Shown: positions 43,142 through 52,940 of the stretch, piece after piece
Layout: the number at the start of each line of letters is the position of its first letter
Position numbering within the stretch: position 1 is the stretch's first letter
From: Porphyra umbilicalis
Taxonomy: Eukaryota; Rhodophyta; Bangiophyceae; Bangiales; Bangiaceae
Assembly (NCBI GenBank): GCA_002049455.2
Contig: KV918797.1
Location: 124,001 to 188,000 of the forward strand
Reading direction: 5' to 3'
DNA: 64,000 bases
Notes under the pieces: generated by a model
Seen by the model: only the letters and a program-made list of their open reading frames with translations
Told to the model about the DNA's origin: nothing
Databases searched by the model: none
Translations under genes and position numbers: made by a program

Positions 43142-44466
43142 CCTACGCTCTTCCCAAGAACATGGGGTCGAGTTTGGGGTGGATGGATGACGACCGCGTC
43201 CCTCTCTGCGAGGCCTACCGGCTTGTGTCTACCGACGCTGTTCACGGGACGAGTCGGAGCAAGGACTATCTGATGGCCGCGGTGCAGAAGGTGTGGGAAG
43301 ACAAGATGCACAAGAAGGGGCCCATGCGCGTGGCGCGTTACGCAAGTGCCCTCGAGAAGCAGTTCCAGCGGATTCGCACGGGTGTGAGTTCTTTCACATC
43401 GCAATACCTGGCTGTGAAGGCGATGCCAACGACCGGCAACCTCATGGAGGAGGACATCATCAGCGGTGCCGTTGCTCGCTACTGCTCTCTAGACGTGTAC
43501 GACGCTATCCGCACTGACCGCGAGAAGGACAAGCAACAGGACTCGACGCGCAAGCACAAGGCAAAGCTGGCGCACTGCAAGTGGGTGGCTTGCTGGCGGT
43601 TACTCCGGCAGAGCGACAAGTTTAGCGGCGCCGCCAACCTGGCGATCTTCGGGACGGACGTCGATACCACGTCGGAAGACGAGACCGGCAGCGCGAGCGG
43701 CGGCGGCGTCAACCAAAGCAACGGCGGTTTCCAACGGCGCCCTGGTGTCGTCAAGGCCGTCAAAGCGGCGCGCCTCAAGGACATGCAGTATGAGAAGCAG
43801 GTGCAGGCGAGCACGGACGCGCTGGCCAAGCTGACCGCGGCACAACACGAGCGCACCGCCCTTTGCTTTTTCGAGTCGCCATCAATGCGAAACACGCTCG
43901 AGGCGGCGCGCTACCGCCAAGCCGTTGTCAACAAGATGCTGCAGAGCGCCGGTTTATCAGTGAGGTCGACTAGTGGTGCGGGGGGGGCTGCGGGTGTGGA
44001 CGAGTCTGTGGACGGGCTGATGGGCGGCGTAGCTGGCCTCGGTGTGCGCGACTCATCGCTCACGGCGTTGCCAGGTGCCAGTTCTGCCGCCGGAGCACCG
44101 GCGCCGCCGGCGCGTGGAGCCCCTGCGTCGCCCGGCACAGCTGCAGCAGCAGCTGTGTCTGCACCGCTGGCGCGGTTCACGGCGCCGCCAGGTGCCAGTT
44201 CTGCCGCCGGAGCACCGGCGCCGCCGGCGCGTGGAACCCCTGCGTCGCCCGGCACAGCTGCAGCAGCAGCTGTGTCTGCACCGCTGGCGCGGGCGGCGAC
44301 TGGCCCGGCGGAGCGTCCAGGACAACGCGCATCTGTGGCTGGCCGCAAAGCGCAGGCCATCCAGGAGCAGGCAGCGAAGGCTGTCCTCGTTCGCAAGCTG
44401 CGGACCACGCGCGACCTCGACGGCAGCGACGAGGGCAGCACCACCGACAGCACTGAGGCCGTGTAG
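42766..44466 (+). CDS. NAM/Myb-like accessory protein of Harbinger 2
   Basis: Probable DNA-binding partner of the transposase. The conserved part begins near ATG 43159 (MGSSLGWMDDDRVPLCEAYR) and continues with LVSTDAVHGTSRSKDYLMAA, VWEDKMHKKG, RVARYASALEKQFQRIR and SQYLAVKAMPTTGNLMEEDI. This is the trihelix-like pattern of 'no apical meristem-associated' proteins encoded by plant PIF/Harbinger elements (L-x2-A, vS-x-D-x3-G, R-x(6)-E-x-Q, y-x-v). A middle region has HCKWVACWRLLRQSDKF and an acidic TTSEDETGS. The C-terminus is Ala/Pro-rich with a duplicated 39-codon unit (44071-44304) and a final basic helix. The frame upstream of 43159 is low-complexity and may not be translated. Faces the transposase gene. 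Confidence 0.7.
   Translation: MLLVASGVARGRPAVVTRCTPLDRLSGAWRAAILAGRPRRASSSAARVRVGAYAHVVAEHHRDLDLVARAAAAVAAADAAGPQKLSPVRGAEASSPPPSGLSTSPCVPTDFTRGPFLPAAALSAVAYALPKNMGSSLGWMDDDRVPLCEAYRLVSTDAVHGTSRSKDYLMAAVQKVWEDKMHKKGPMRVARYASALEKQFQRIRTGVSSFTSQYLAVKAMPTTGNLMEEDIISGAVARYCSLDVYDAIRTDREKDKQQDSTRKHKAKLAHCKWVACWRLLRQSDKFSGAANLAIFGTDVDTTSEDETGSASGGGVNQSNGGFQRRPGVVKAVKAARLKDMQYEKQVQASTDALAKLTAAQHERTALCFFESPSMRNTLEAARYRQAVVNKMLQSAGLSVRSTSGAGGAAGVDESVDGLMGGVAGLGVRDSSLTALPGASSAAGAPAPPARGAPASPGTAAAAAVSAPLARFTAPPGASSAAGAPAPPARGTPASPGTAAAAAVSAPLARAATGPAERPGQRASVAGRKAQAIQEQAAKAVLVRKLRTTRDLDGSDEGSTTDSTEAV
44071..44304 (+). repeat. 117-bp in-frame tandem duplication
   Basis: Units start at 44071 and 44188 (CCAGGTGCCAGTTCTGCC). 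They are identical except for about one base over some 100 bp (GGAGCC versus GGAACC), adding 39 codons to the Ala/Pro-rich tail. The lack of divergence implies a recent event. Confidence 0.9.
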
Positions 44467-45709
44467 AGACTGTACTGTGTATTGCGAGTGCGCATCCAAG
44501 TTAGTTGATAGTTGCAGCAATGGTTTTTTTTCCCCACTCGGCAGGTTTTTTTTTTTTCCTACCCACTTTGCATTTCTCGTGCGCTTGACCAGTTCTTCAC
44601 TCTCTTGTCCGGCGTGGCGGAAGCTGGTGTATCAGCTCCACCAGGGAACAAACAAAACAGGCGCCGCCTGCGTCTGCAGCAAAGGGCACGACGACACAAT
44701 CGCACCACTCGTCGCCATCAGACAATACCGCCCCCTATCACATCTAACTGCTCGTCCACCCTACCCGCCAGACTTCATCCCCCAACACCCATCCCCCACA
44801 CACCCACGCAAACAAGAAACAGCACCCCTCTCGCACGCGCGGGGAGAACAGGGCGAGAAAGCCGGGGGCAGTCCCGGTCGGGCATGGGGGGCGGCCACAG
44901 CAGGAGCCAGCGCGCGGAGTGTCTGGCGCACGCCCACAGCGAGCGCAAAACGAAAAGGCGCACTGCCAGGGAGCGCGCGCGAGTGCATCTGGGTCCCGCA
45001 TTGCGCGGAAGCACGCGCGTGCGGCACGAGGCGGCGGACCAGGAGAGAGCATGCGTGTGCGATGGATGGCGGCGCGCCGCGAGGGAGCGCGCGCGCGAGG
45101 AACAGGGCGGCGCGCCGCGAGGGAGCACGCGTGCGGGCCAGTGCGGCGTGGACGCGGCGGCTTGTCGGCCGCGCTGGCGGAGAGGGCGACGGGGTGTCCA
45201 CGCAGGCCCCCGCCAAAGCTGAGCTCCAGCCGCGCACTCGGCCGGTCACGCCAGTTCTGACCGTGGCGCTATCGACTTTGGCTCTCTGTTTCACGTGTAA
45301 AAGACAACAAAATAATGGAAAAAAAAACCTGCCCAACGGGGAAGAAAAAACCATTGTATGTCACCTGCTGTCACTCTACGAAACGTACGGGGCCAATAAG
45401 TCACCGCGGTCGTTCCAAACATGCGCGGTGAGGTCAGCACGAAGTTGGTCGTGCTCAGCAACATTGCGGGTCTCGCCCCAGGCGTCAAAGACGGCGGGCA
45501 TGCCGCCCGCTGGCGGCTGCTCGACAGGGTCGATGTGGAGGGGCGCGTTGGCGCCGGCGTGTGCGCCGCCAGGTGCAGCTTCCCCGGCGGCAGCACCCGA
45601 CCCGACTTCCGCCCCACCACCATGTCCACTGCCGCCACCGCCAGCTGGCCCACCACCAGGTCCGTTGCCGTCCTCACTCCCAGATCCCTCGTCGTCACCA
45701 GCCACAGCA
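44467..45709. other. Convergent intergenic region of Harbinger 2
   Basis: T-runs follow the + gene stop (44524-44560) and AAAAAAA lies near 45320, both suitable for 3' ends. Between 44930 and 45140 a GAGGGAGC(A/G)CGCG(T/C)GCG-type motif recurs several times (e.g. GCGCGCCGCGAGGGAGC at about 45071 and 45111). The open frames here are Arg/Ala-rich and shadow-like. Confidence 0.45.
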
Positions 45710-47002
45710 TCAGCACCCCCCCCCCCCATTAGGTCCCTCTGCGCGTCTGTGGCGGCTCAAAAAGCCCTCGCGGCGGCTCTCAACACACATGTTGTGCAGT
45801 ATGCAGATCGCCTTGAAGGTTAGGACCAGCATGTTAACCGACCGATAGCGCCCAGGGTGGAGCGCGATGTGGAAGCGTTGCGTCAGGACACCGAAAAGGC
45901 GCTCCACGTCCTTGCGGACCGCCTCCTGCAGGCTGTTACAGACCTTTTGCTCCTCAGTGGAGGGCATGGGGTGCGGGGACATGAGGAAGGCATATCGCGG
46001 GTGAATGCCATCCACCAGGTGGTACGGCAGCGTGCAACTTGTCCCGTTCAGCGTGTAGGACTGGTTGCGAGGCGGCCACCGGCCTGCCGTCACGTCGAGG
46101 TACAGGGGGGACTGCTGCATCACGTTGATGTCGTTGAGGCTCCCCGGTGCGCCAACAAACAGGTGCCAAATCCACAGGTCCTCGTCGCACACAGCCTCCA
46201 CAACGATGCCGCGCGAGCCCTTTTGGGTCTGGTAGCTGCCCGCCATACCTCTGGGACACTGGTGCCACGCCCAGGGTCTGCAATCAAGCGAGCCTATGCA
46301 CCCGGGGAAGCCACGCCCCGCGTTCCGGTCCAGGATCGTCTTCAGCTCCGCGTCGTTGGGCCGCCGCAGGTAGGTAAACTCCCACTTAGACACGATGCAT
46401 ACCACCAAACACTTGACCGAAAGGAGGATGGTTGAACGGGAAAGCCGCACGTACTCGTCGGCGCGGTCTGCCGCCTTCCCATACGCGAGCACACGAAAGG
46501 CAGCAACCACATTTTGTGGAGGGTGCGCCTGCGGTCGGCCCGTATCGTTGATACGCCGCCGGAAGAAGGGGGTGTCCTTGACCTCCGAATAGACGCGCCG
46601 GAACACAGCACGCGGAACGCGAAAACGCGTCTCAAAGTCGTGCTCATTGTAGACAGGGTCTTGTCCATCGACTCCAAAGTAATCTCGCGCAATGTTGTTC
46701 AGCCCGGCATCAAAGTCCCGCTGCTTGTTGCGCCGACGTACAGAAAGGAAGCCACGGTAGCGGCCACGTCGGCTCATACGCAACGCAGTCACACGCATCC
46801 GCAGCGCCAATACCGCCGCCACATGCGCGTGCACAGCGGCGGAAATGTCCGCGCCGTCGTCCTCCGACAGTAGCACGGCAATCGGGCACGGCTCTTCCTC
46901 GTGGGGCTCCATGCCCCCGGGCAAACGCGCCGAATACCTGGTGGCGAGAGCATCGGGGCAACGCCGACGGTGATGGCAACGCGCGGACGCCGGTGGCGGC
47001 AA
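45710..47002 (-). CDS. PIF/Harbinger transposase, plant-transposon-protein type, intact 430-codon frame
   Basis: DDE nuclease catalysing excision and insertion. An upstream ATG gives 430 aa; the internal Met31 (46912) begins the better-looking protein. Residues 115-210 form the N-terminal helical part (YNEHDFETRFRVPRAVFRRV, LRVLAYG-like FRVLAYGKAADRADEYVRLS). The catalytic residues lie in family-typical settings: D240 in GSLDCRPWAWHQCP, D331 in YHLVDGIHPRYAF, E367 in RKDVERLFGVLTQRF, then ILHNM (401-405). VGAPGSLNDINV (283-294) is another family signature. The frame is unbroken and ends in TGA. The sister gene is the NAM-like ORF facing it. Confidence 0.92.
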   Translation of the reverse strand: MPPPASARCHHRRRCPDALATRYSARLPGGMEPHEEEPCPIAVLLSEDDGADISAAVHAHVAAVLALRMRVTALRMSRRGRYRGFLSVRRRNKQRDFDAGLNNIARDYFGVDGQDPVYNEHDFETRFRVPRAVFRRVYSEVKDTPFFRRRINDTGRPQAHPPQNVVAAFRVLAYGKAADRADEYVRLSRSTILLSVKCLVVCIVSKWEFTYLRRPNDAELKTILDRNAGRGFPGCIGSLDCRPWAWHQCPRGMAGSYQTQKGSRGIVVEAVCDEDLWIWHLFVGAPGSLNDINVMQQSPLYLDVTAGRWPPRNQSYTLNGTSCTLPYHLVDGIHPRYAFLMSPHPMPSTEEQKVCNSLQEAVRKDVERLFGVLTQRFHIALHPGRYRSVNMLVLTFKAICILHNMCVESRREGFLSRHRRAEGPNGGGGC

Positions 47003-47984
47003 GCGTCGCGGTGAGTGGCCGCAAAGGATGATGGTTGTCGCAGCCGTTGGAGGCTAGACGTGGTGCGCTAGAAATGAAAGTGGGAGTGCAGGTGAAGGGA
47101 ACATGCAGGAGAGGAGATGGTGCGCGGGTCGTGCTTCTCAAATTGAGGGCGGTGACATGGGCAACGGACGAGGCCGAGAGATCATGCAGGAAGAGGGCGA
47201 CGGACGGGACCAGGGACGCGGGTGGTGATGCGGGCCGCTCGTATCGAAACCGTGGGCGTGACGTCGACGGGTCCGGTGCGTGGCGCGCCGCGGCACGCCG
47301 GGTAGCCGGACCGACCCCTCCCCCCCGCACAAAAGCCTCCATGCGCGACGATGGTCCACTGGTGCCCCCAGAAACGCTGCGTGGGGGACCCACCTGGGGC
47401 CTCGACCCCGCCGACCCCCCCCACCCCTCTCTAAACACGCTGTGGGCGGTGTCGGACCACCACCCGCCCCAGGCGCCCCGATCTGGCCGGCAGACCACCC
47501 TCCCCCTCTCCTAACGCTCTGTGACGGTGGCGCGCTGGCCAGCTCAGCCGATCACCCGCCCAGTCGCAACCCGTGTGGCGCACAAGGACCCTCTCGATGA
47601 TTTGATCACGGGACACCAGAACTCTGCTCTGTTGACCAGGCCCAATGGACGATATTTGTTGGTCGGCTCTCGCGTGCCGAGAGGTGGCGTGGGTGGCACG
47701 ATCTTGCGGTGTGGGCGGGTGATCTATCGATCCGCCACCAGTGGCCCCAACTCGGCTGACCTGACATGGCCGCAGGCTCCAGCGCCAGTGGTTGAACGGT
47801 CCACGCCGCTGGTCCAAAAGTTTCCGAGCGGAGTGGGAGATAATCCCAAACTCGAATATTGGTCGGGCCCGAACGGCCCGCACAACGTTCTTTCATGGTC
47901 AGAAGGTGTCGTTGTGATGCTCAAATATCAACGTTTGGCCGGAGCGGGCTCGTGGAAATCGGATTGCGAGAGTTGCTCACCAGC
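47003..47984. other. Right flank of Harbinger 2, no gene seen
   Basis: Contains the promoter side of the transposase gene (upstream of 47002 on the minus strand), a C-rich stretch near 47400-47500 and unique-looking sequence from 47520 to 47960. The transposon's end should be in here. No terminal repeat could be paired by eye. Confidence 0.35.
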
Positions 47985-48235
47985 ACCACTCGGGGGGGGG
48001 GTGCGCCGATTCCGCCGCCATACCGCCGCGCACCTGTCGCAAGCCCTTGCTCCCCGCCCCGCCCCACCCCACCACACTCCGCCACGCCCCGCCCCGCCCC
48101 ATCCCACCCCGCCCCGCCCCGCCCCGCCCCTCCTCGCCACGCCACGCCCCGCCGCGCCGCGCCCCCCCGCTGCGCGGCGCGCCGCACAGCGCACCACCCC
48201 GCCCCGCCCCATCCCGTGCCGCCGCTGCTCGACGC
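47985..48235. repeat. C-rich simple repeat (CCCCG/CCACCCC)n
   Basis: Dominated by CCCCGCCCCACCCC and CGCCCCGCC words with few T or A. It is the opposite strand bias to the satellite at 16.6-17.3 kb. Confidence 0.8.
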
Positions 48236-49330
48236 CACTTGTTCCTTGATTGTTCGGCGGCGGCCACTGTGGCCGCCGCCGCTGCAGGGTGCAGCCCCCT
48301 ACTCTTGTTTGTACTTGCGGTGACCCCAGACTCGGGCGTGGACACGAAGCGCCCGCCGCGTCGCTGCCGTTGAACGGCGGCGCGGGGACAGACGACGGGC
48401 GCTGCGCCGTCGGGCGCGTCTCCACGGCGGCGGGGGACTGCGGCGCCGACGCTGTCGCAGCCGGCGGGCGGTGCGGCGACGGGTGCGGCGACACGCGATG
48501 GTGGGGGCGGCGGTGAGTCGGCGGTGGCGGTGCGGTCGGCGGTCGGCGGTCGGCCGCGGCGGCTTTGTCGACCCGCCGGCCGGGGGATGTGGCGGGCGCT
48601 GCGGCGGGCGGCCGCGGGCGGCCGCGCGGCGGGGTGGTGGGGGGGGGGGGGGGCGCCGCCACCCAGAGGGGGCACCCGCCGTGCCCGACGCGCGCGGGCA
48701 CCGGGACCACTGCCGACCGTGCGAATGGGGACTATGGGTGGTGGCGGGGGGAGGAGGGTGGGTGCGTGGCCTGCGACGGCCGGCGCGCGGCGGCGGGTGA
48801 GGTTGCGCCGCAGCCGTTGGTAGGGAGTACCACCGCGGTGCGGGTCGGGTGCCACGACGGGACGCGTCGAGCGCCACGGCGGGGCGGGGGCGGCCGACCG
48901 GCTGTTGACGCGCGGCGGCCGCGCGCGCGGCTAGGGGGGGGCGACCCGTGTGCGCGGTTGGGGGGGACGCCCCCCAGCGGGCATGGCGGCGCGTAACGGG
49001 GAGGGGGCGGAGGGAGCCCTTCAGATGCGCGTGACGGCGACGGCGGCGGGCGGCGCGGCGGTGAGAGCGGCGACGCCACCGCGTCGGAAAATGGGCGGCG
49101 TGGCGCCTGCGAAAGGGACCACGTGCGGCGCACGGGATGTCAAGGGGGGGGGGACGCCTGCCACCACCGCTGGCGCGCCGCCGCCTGCACCGAAGACGCA
49201 CCGTCGGCGGGGGGGGGGGGCACCGCGCGCCGCCACCAGTGCGTCGGGCGGCCCCCGCACCGCCGCAGGTCCCGCGCTTCACCGACGCCACGCGACCTGG
49301 GCGTGGGAGTCGGTGGTAGGCGGCACAAGA
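48236..49330. repeat. GC-rich low-complexity DNA
   Basis: A degenerate mixture of GGCGGCGG, CCGCCGG and CGACGG words without a fixed period. Open frames exist in all six frames with Arg/Ala/Gly/Pro composition, which is the signature of base bias rather than coding. Similar sequence recurs at 53.5-54.8 and 58.2-61.1 kb. Confidence 0.6.
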
Positions 49331-49439
49331 ACAAAAAAAGGAACACTTCTAATACCATAACCCGCACCGAGAACAAAAGTGGGAGACGTACTGGTTGAAA
49401 GAACTCAAAAGCCTTCCGCCAATGGAGCATCAGGTGTTT

Positions 49440-49615
49440 GTAGGCCCGAACCAGGCTGCTCCGTGAGAATCAAAGGCGCTCGATGTTTGGCTGCCTCTAG
49501 ACGAGGCGCCTAGTGCATCTTGCAGCCCATGAAGAGGTGCTCATTGTTTCAGGCAGCCCCCGAAAGGGGCGCCAAGAACATCGTGCAAGCCCCAAGCGGG
49601 CGCTCGACCCCCTAG
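49440..49615. repeat. Degenerate 32-bp hairpin-like repeat, five units
   Basis: Units start near 49454, 49489, 49521, 49552 and 49584. Each has a GCAGCC(C)-like left arm, 3-6 bases, a GGGGCGC-like right arm and a CTCGATGTTT-like tail (e.g. GCAGCCCCCGAAAGGGGCGC). The arms vary but mostly keep pairing. Confidence 0.5.
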
Positions 49616-51336
49616 ATCAAAGTAGACATGAAGAGCACGGGGGCGTGCTGCCCGTCGCGCCCGGCGCAACATACGCAGCGCTGCCCATAGTCGTGGCGCG
49701 CGGTACGTGGTGCCGCCGAGGATGTGCACACCAACAGCGCCAGAGTTCGTCGTCAGCGCTCGTCGATGGATCTTCCCCTTCTCTCTCCCTGCTAGTATTC
49801 TCCGCGTCCCTCTTTGTCCTCTCGGAGGCGCTCGACCCCCACTCCGCGCGTGCGGACCTCCCCAAACGTCCTCCCTGCACCGCCAACCGCCAGTGTGCCC
49901 TTGCGTGCCATGCCACCGCCCGCGCTCTTGCACACATCGCGACCGTCGCGGCGTCTGGGCCGCGTCAGCGCGCATCGCCACGCCCTGTGCGAAGCGCTGG
50001 CGCCTCCCCGGCATCGCGGGGGAGCAATCGCACCCGTCTGCTCATGTTGGCACCTGCCAGAGCGTGCCGCACCGTCTCAATGGGCGCCGTCACACCCATG
50101 ACAGAGGGGGCGCGACTGTCACTCCCGCCACCAAATTCTTCACACGCGTTGAGTGGGTGGGAAGCAGTACCCACTCGGGCTCAGGGGATCGACAGGTGCT
50201 CCAGATGGCCCAAAATCGCACTCCCCTCAGTCCCCTGGATCCGATTAGCTAAGAGTGAGGGGACTGGCTAATATTTGCCGATTGACTCGGCTAGTTGACC
50301 GTACATCGGTACAAAGCCCTCCAACCCAATTTGCTCGAGATCAAGTTGGCACTTGAGTACCGAGGATGACAGCTACGGTAAATTGACAGGCATCGGCCAC
50401 GTCCACCGCATGACCGCCTCTTGGGTGCACTGTACACCCCACCCACTGTCCCACCCGCTGCCCCACTCAGCCCCGCGCTCAGGCTGCCGCCGGTGGTTGC
50501 GCCAACCTCCGACGGTATGGAAAATGCGTTGACGACCTTTTCTCCCCCGGTAGCCCCGCGCATCAATCGATGCTTCTTTTGTCGGCGGCGCATTCTCCCC
50601 CGCCCTGCCGCTCTGCAGCCTCCTCTTTGGCCTCCGTAGACGCGCCCACTTACCCTACACGTCGCCATGCGCTTTGGGTTTTTTCTCACCACTCTCATTG
50701 TCACCCCCACCCCCGCGCTTCTTGTGTGGATCTCGCGGCAGCCCTGGCCGCCGCCAGCGCGCTCGCCTCCCGTGAAGACGCGGCTAGGACCCGGACGGGC
50801 TCGTGTGGGCGACCCATCGGCGGCCACGGTGACGGGCCCAGCGAGGGCACGGCGCGGAGCGTTTGTCGGGGGCGGCTCCATGCCGCGAGGCAGGCGCAGC
50901 TGCCTCTTGGCGGCGGGTGTTGGGGTGATGGCGGCGCGACGGCGGCGGCGGCGGCGGTGCCACCCCCCGCAGGTCTTCCAAGTGGACTTGCTGACGTTCC
51001 GCCACCATCACCAGCCATGGAGGGGCCGCCCTTGCAGGTGTTTCACACAGGTGAAACTGGTGGAGATGGACGAAGAACCAGTCAACGTGGAGGAGAGGTT
51101 CGGACCGGGTGTCATACAGGGGAGGTGGGAGATGTGCGGATGTGCGGAGCGGGTCGCACAGTGGGGTGCGGAGTCGCATGCTTCACTCAGCATCGAGTCC
51201 AGGGTGGTCATCTAGCTGATGACGCACCCCCCACCACAAAGCCAGCGACCTCTAACTGTGTCGGCCGCCTCACTGATACTTCTGTAATCCCCCACCTACG
51301 CAACCTGACAGTGCACTGCATCCGGCGTGGTAGCCG
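49616..51336. other. Unassigned sequence left of the 51.3-62.8 kb element
   Basis: GC-rich with several overlapping open frames but none that I recognise. One + frame at 51010-51215 has a protein-like stretch (VKLVEMDEEPVNVEERFGPG, MCGCAERVAQWG) that could be an exon remnant. The stretch 50230-50400 is lower in GC and looks unique. Confidence 0.35.
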
Positions 51337-51808
51337 CCGAGCGCAAGCAGTGCACATCACCGCCGGGCCGTTTCGAACATGGCATTGCGCAGAGAGATGC
51401 GCCCACAGAAAAACAAAGTATGCAGTACCAGCAGAAAACTGCGCTCAGCCACTATTTCTTAGCCGTTTTTTGCATGCCGCACCGCTGCGGCTAGGAATCT
51501 CATTTGTCTCTCCATCGAGACGAACATACGCCGGTCTCTTTCTCTCTCACAGCGGCCCAATCAAATTGGCCCAATCAAATTGCAACGTGCAATCGCCGGC
51601 CAGGCTGACAGTACGGGGTTTGATCAGGCGCTGGTCGCACCGCCCCGCTTCGCCCCGCCAGCCTCGCCCGCTCACCTACCTCGGACGTCGGGGCACCCTC
51701 TCACCCCGGCGATGCGCGCCCACCCGCGCCGAGGGTCCACCCCCCCCCGTTCGCCCACCCGCCGACGGGCGCTGACCGGGTGCTGGACACGCCCCCCAGC
51801 CGGCCGGC
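51337..51808 (+). repeat. Left terminal inverted repeat
   Basis: Outer 330 bases almost identical to the right copy. Contains GGCCCAATCAAATT twice in a row (about 51554-51581) and CTCTCTCACAGCGG. Open in one frame for over 120 codons, as is the right copy, but at this identity that says little about coding. Confidence 0.85.
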
Positions 51809-52329
51809 CACCTGCCGCCGGGCGGTGAGCCGCCGCCTTTCACCTGCCGCCGCCCCGCGCCCGCAGCCGCCGCGCATCCGCGGCTCTCGGCTACCTGCCA
51901 CCTCCGCCTACAGGCAGCCGCCTTCGCCTACGTGCCGCTGCCTCCGTCTACCTGTCGCCGCCGATCGCCGCTGCTGCCCATCTCCTGCCGTCGCCGACCC
52001 GCCGCCGGCTGCCGTGAGTCGCGCCCGCCCACCTGCCGCCTCTTACGAAATTCCGCTGCCGCCCTGCTGCTGCGGGTCTCGCATGCGCCGCCGCCGGCGA
52101 CGTGCCGTGGATAGCGGCCGCGTCCCGACTGTCCCCCGCCGACCGCCGCCGCCATATGCCCACCTGCCGCCCCAGCCCTGCGGGGGTCACCCCTCTCCTG
52201 CCTCTGGCCGCGTCCCGCCGGCCAGACGCCGATCGCCGCCGTTCTGACAGCCTTTGACGCCGCCCCGTATAGGGGGGTGGATGGGTGGGATCAGCATGAC
52301 ACTGGGCCGGGTGATGATGCAATGGCTGC

Positions 52330-52940
52330 TGCCCCGAGCGCCGGTGCGCATCAATTGCCTGTGCGCTCCGAGCGCCCCGCGTGGCCACGTGCCCGGGGGC
52401 CCGCGTGCGCCGGTGCGCCCCGTGCGCCCCGCGCGCGCGCACGCCCGGGGGCCCGAGTGCACCGGTGCGCCGGTGCATCCCGAGCACCCCGGGTGCCCAC
52501 GCTCCCGGGGGCCCGCGTGCGCCGGTGCGCCTCAATCATTCCTCGCGTCCGCGCGCGCGGAGGCCCGCGTGTGCCGGGGCGCCGGTGCGCCCCGAGCGCC
52601 GCGCGTGCCCGCGCGCCCGGGGGCCAGTGTGCGCCTGTGCGTTCGTGCGCCCGTGCGCAGTGCGCCGCGAGCTCCCATGCACATCCCCACTCGCGCCGGC
52701 GCACCCCGTGCACTGCTGCGCCCCCGCACCCCGAGTTGGGTTGGGCCCTCGCGCTCCGTGTGCGGGTGCGGCCAAGCTCTCACGCGTGCTCCCCCGCACC
52801 CCCCGGCGCCCGCCCTCGCACGCCGGTTCGCCCGTGCGCCCCGTGCAACCGCGCACCCCGTGCGCCAGTGTGTCCGAGCGCCCGGTGCACCGGTGCGCCC
52901 GTGCGCGTTGCGCATCGGTGCGCCCGTGCACTCCGTGGGC
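52330..52940. repeat. GTGCGCC-rich minisatellite, roughly 50-60 bp period
   Basis: Repeats of CCCGGGGGCCCGCGTGCGCC followed by GGTGCGCC(C)CG(T/A)GCGCC heptamer runs. Period positions are marked by CCCGGGGGCC at 52389, 52443, 52506 and 52617. Alternating CG/TG steps could adopt Z-DNA. No gene. Confidence 0.75.

Larger units (their letters stand above)
41999..47500. mobile_element. PIF/Harbinger DNA transposon 2, plant-transposon type (approximate limits)
   Basis: Contains a NAM/Myb-like gene on + and an intact DDE transposase on -, converging on 44467-45709: the same arrangement as Harbinger 1 but with unrelated-looking subfamily sequences. The transposase has no stop or frameshift. Terminal inverted repeats and target duplications were not found by eye, so the limits are set by the genes plus some flank. 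This is the best candidate in the window for a recently active element. Confidence 0.6.

Noticed and set aside
48230-49330. Several 130-330 codon frames in GC-rich DNA
   Set aside because: All six frames are open with Arg/Ala/Gly/Pro composition; no motif, no codon asymmetry.
49440-49615. CRISPR-like array
   Set aside because: Only five degenerate units without conserved repeats or unique spacers, in a eukaryotic context.
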